Source: Bacteroidota bacterium (GTDB lineage: Bacteria > Bacteroidota > Ignavibacteria > Ignavibacteriales > Ignavibacteriaceae). From it: 47,021 nt of DNA. Positions 45,331 through 47,021 of this stretch are shown piece by piece. The position numbers and the translations under genes are program-made. Location: the NCBI GenBank assembly GCA_022562275.1, contig JADFPP010000021.1, positions 1 through 47,021 of the forward strand, read 5' to 3'. The notes under the pieces were generated by a model. It was not told the DNA's origin. It did no database searches and saw nothing but the letters and a program-made list of their open reading frames with translations. Every line of letters starts with the position of its first letter. The stretch's first letter is position 1.

Positions 45331-45515
45331 TCTAACGGTGTTGCCGCTAACCGGCAGCCCATAACAAGAATGCCGAATTGAAAGTTACAGCCAATAATTT
45401 TTAACAACATTATTTAATATAACAATTTTGATTACGATGCTTACATTTTTAACCAAACCCGATAATTAGAAAATACCGCAATCAAAACACGGTCGGGTGG
45501 AAAAGCTGGTTATAC
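45331..45515 (-). other. attC-like site B
   Basis: Ends TCTAAC (45331-45336) and GTTATAC (45509-45515), 185 bp apart. The end sequences match the partner cassettes exactly (11 and 13 bp inverted identities), but pairing of the inner boxes is poorer than in sites A and C. A local TGCCG/CGGCA hairpin sits at the left edge (45342-45356). At 185 bp it is longer than most attC sites. Confidence 0.6.
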
Positions 45516-45523
45516 AGTAATTA

Positions 45524-46141
45524 TTATAAAATAAATGGTTTATATTTTTTGTCTAAAAATTGAATTTTCTTACCACCAAATAAAAATATAAATGCTGATT
45601 CTAATTCCAATGCCCTACTTGAAAAAACTTTCATATATAATTTACGTTGACGTAGTAATAGAAAATGATTTACTAAATACCCGATACAAAGGATACTTAT
45701 TGTTGGGTAATTCAAAAAATAAAAGATTACTGATAAAGCAATCACAATTATTGGCATTATTTTCTTTAAGGGGAAAAAGTTACTTGTAAAAGTCCCGGCA
45801 ATAAAAGGAAAGATTATTCCGACAAGAAAAAAGTAATTTGAAAAAACGAATGTAATTATTAAGAAAATAATTGAAATCAAATAAGGAAGACTGGTAAAAG
45901 TGTATTGCAGAATCTTCTCATATCTTTTTGCGATAAGAAAAAATGCAGTGCTACTAATATCGCCCATCCCTTGTATAATATGCGCATTCCCATTCTTAAC
46001 TTCTTGAACCAACTCATTATGAGAATTAAAGGGTAACTCTTCTATCTCATTAATGCTTTTGGGGTAATTATATTTTCTCATAACTTTTGAATTCATTATT
46101 GACCTTAATTCGCCATCAAGTTTCAAGCAAAATTCATTCAT
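45524..46141 (-). CDS. Unknown membrane protein, cassette gene
   Basis: A 205-residue protein without a recognised family. A soluble N-terminal part (about 1-75; LPFNSHNELVQEVKNGNAHIIQGMG) is followed by about four membrane helices (roughly 80-100, 103-120, 128-148, 150-165), then an amphipathic C-terminal segment ending GKKIQFLDKKYKPFIL. Strongly AT-rich. It is the only gene between attC-like sites B and C: the start is 27 bp from the cassette edge and the stop 9 bp before site B. Orphan membrane proteins are common integron cargo. Function unknown. Confidence 0.7.
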   Translation of the reverse strand: MNEFCLKLDGELRSIMNSKVMRKYNYPKSINEIEELPFNSHNELVQEVKNGNAHIIQGMGDISSTAFFLIAKRYEKILQYTFTSLPYLISIIFLIITFVFSNYFFLVGIIFPFIAGTFTSNFFPLKKIMPIIVIALSVIFYFLNYPTISILCIGYLVNHFLLLRQRKLYMKVFSSRALELESAFIFLFGGKKIQFLDKKYKPFIL

Positions 46142-46162
46142 TTTTTTATTACCTTATTACTG

Positions 46163-46349
46163 TATAACGACATTGCAACTAAAGCGCCGCCCAGAATTAG
46201 GATGCCTGCTCTTTAGTGCAAACCGATTTTTATTTATTAACTTTATTTATTATTCACACTTATAACAACAAACTCAAATAAATCACCAACTTACAAAATC
46301 AAAAAATCGCCAAATAAAATAGGCGGTCGCTTTGAGTTGCTGGTTATAT
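46163..46349 (-). other. attC-like site C
   Basis: The clearest of the three. TATAAC (46163-46168) faces GTTATAT (46343-46349). GCAACT (46175-46180) pairs with AGTTGC (46335-46340), AAAGCG with CGCTTT (46328-46333), and CCGCC with GGCGG (46322-46326). Two bases on the right arm, T46327 and G46334, are left unpaired 7 nt apart, as in the recombining strand of known attC hairpins. It spans 187 bp with an AT-rich centre. Confidence 0.72.
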
Positions 46350-46382
46350 GTACGTCAACTTATAATCATTATTTAATACATT

Positions 46383-47021
46383 TTATATCACAGGACTTTC
46401 TTTTTGTCGCAGGGAATACCATTTATATTCATTCCAATTTGGATCTATTCTTTTCAATTCATCGATTACACAAATCATCGCTTTTATTGAATCTTTTACA
46501 TTTACTACAAATTTATTTTCTTCATCTTTGATGTTATTACTCATTGCAAAAGTATATTCTATAATGTGAGATTTATAATGAACTAAATTATTACGTAATG
46601 TTACTACTTTGTCTAGCAATTGAAACGCTTGTGAATCACGATTAAATTCGGCATTCGAAAATAACTTAGGGAAAATAATCCATTTTGATCTCACTTCTAA
46701 CTTGTCTAGATAGTTTTCAAAATATGATTTTGAAGAACGTGAAATAGCATAATGATTTATAATTGCTTCTAAACACATTGCAGAAAATATTATCGTTATA
46801 TGACCCGCTGCTTCACGATCATTTCTATAACCGGGGGCAATATTTAGCAATCTTTTGATTTCTTTAGAATTGTTTTCGTCATAAATATTTTCATTATTTT
46901 TATCTAACTCATCAATTTTAAACCAAGTATTTTTTAGCTTTCCATCATAATCCCAAAATTCAAGAAAATGATTTTTACTAATATCAAAATAATGTTCACC
47001 ATATGATGTTAAATACTTTTC
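46383..47021 (-). CDS. HEPN-like protein, cassette gene (5' end outside window)
   Basis: The frame is open from the right edge to a stop at 46383: 212 residues, N-terminus missing. A TTG at 46850 is an internal codon, not the start, because the frame continues upstream with good sequence (e.g. LEFWDYDGKLKNTWFKID). The C-terminal half is helical and has ITIIFSAMCLEAIINHYA, WIIFPKLF and VVTLRNNLVHYKS. RNNLVH fits the RxxxxH motif of HEPN domains, many of which are RNases in toxin-antitoxin and antiphage systems. It stops 33 bp before attC-like site C. The RNase role is inferred from the motif only. Confidence 0.75.
   Translation of the reverse strand, partial: EKYLTSYGEHYFDISKNHFLEFWDYDGKLKNTWFKIDELDKNNENIYDENNSKEIKRLLNIAPGYRNDREAAGHITIIFSAMCLEAIINHYAISRSSKSYFENYLDKLEVRSKWIIFPKLFSNAEFNRDSQAFQLLDKVVTLRNNLVHYKSHIIEYTFAMSNNIKDEENKFVVNVKDSIKAMICVIDELKRIDPNWNEYKWYSLRQKESPVI

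Larger units (their letters stand above)
44347..47021 (-). mobile_element. Integron-like gene cassette array (distal end; no integrase in window)
   Basis: Three minus-strand genes alternate with three large imperfect palindromes (44347-44473, 45331-45515, 46163-46349). Each cassette start matches the R'' end of its own attC, as expected if each was once a circle. GTTAGACGCTC (44467-44477) is repeated inverted at 45326-45336, and GTTATACAGTAAT (45509-45521) inverted at 46156-46168. Each gene starts about 25-55 bp inside its cassette and stops 9-33 bp before its palindrome, the compact cassette layout. Cassette limits are about 44352-45335 and 45336-46167; the third runs off the window. The orientation predicts attI and intI to the right. 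Confidence 0.78.

Noticed and set aside
46383-46850. A complete 155-aa protein starting at TTG 46850
   Set aside because: The frame continues without a stop to the right edge with coding-like sequence, so the gene is longer and truncated by the window.

Overview
This window is a stretch of AT-rich bacterial chromosome, most like a member of the Ignavibacteria or wider Bacteroidota/Chlorobi group. The evidence is: a secreted metalloprotease ending in a type IX secretion (Por) sorting domain of the YPNPFNPST type; a long, three-part IspG (664 aa) as in Bacteroidota and Chlorobi; a DUF4922 / SpoIID / glycosyltransferase cluster familiar from Bacteroidota; many genes without a Shine-Dalgarno sequence; and TAnnTTTG-like promoter boxes. 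This placement is inference; no 16S gene is present.

Layout. 1-9.7 kb: partial dnaG on the minus strand, diverging across a perfect palindrome from a DJ-1/PfpI gene joined to ispG; then a Nif3-like metal protein, a zinc-ribbon coiled-coil protein, the RNase P RNA gene (rnpB), recJ and yebC. 9.7-11.2 kb: ruvC-ruvA, split from yebC by a nested inverted-repeat element. 11.2-21.6 kb, all minus: an FAH-family hydrolase, the large M43-like metalloprotease, a lipoprotein, a secreted glutamine-amidotransferase-like protein, clpX and a TPR protein. 21.7-28.4 kb: dxr-rseP, a LytS/LytTR two-component pair, and a TonB-plug outer-membrane protein. 28.6-35.7 kb: HU, a DUF885 lipoprotein, and a minus-strand envelope-glycan cluster (SpoIID, GT4, GT2, DUF4922). 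35.9-43.4 kb: arginase, a membrane protein, an ECF sigma/anti-sigma pair, alaS and radA. A GxxExxY nuclease-like gene flanked by imperfect CACTAAG inverted repeats fills the alaS-radA gap.

The right end (44.3-47.0 kb) changes character. After an RRM protein with its terminator come three minus-strand genes separated by three large imperfect palindromes. Exact 11- and 13-bp inverted matches join the edges of successive palindromes, in the way integron gene cassettes are bounded by attC sites. Two of the palindromes also carry unpaired T and G bases on the arm expected for a minus-strand array. I read this as the distal end of an integron cassette array. Its cargo is an alpha/beta hydrolase, an unknown membrane protein and a HEPN-like protein with an RxxxxH motif. 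No integrase is in the window; if present it should lie to the right.

Most of the rest is housekeeping: replication and repair (dnaG, recJ, ruvCA, radA), isoprenoid synthesis (dxr, ispG), proteolysis and envelope stress (clpX, rseP, ECF sigma) and translation (alaS, rnpB). Small palindromic or MITE-like repeats lie in several gaps, which suggests repeat-driven remodelling of intergenic DNA.
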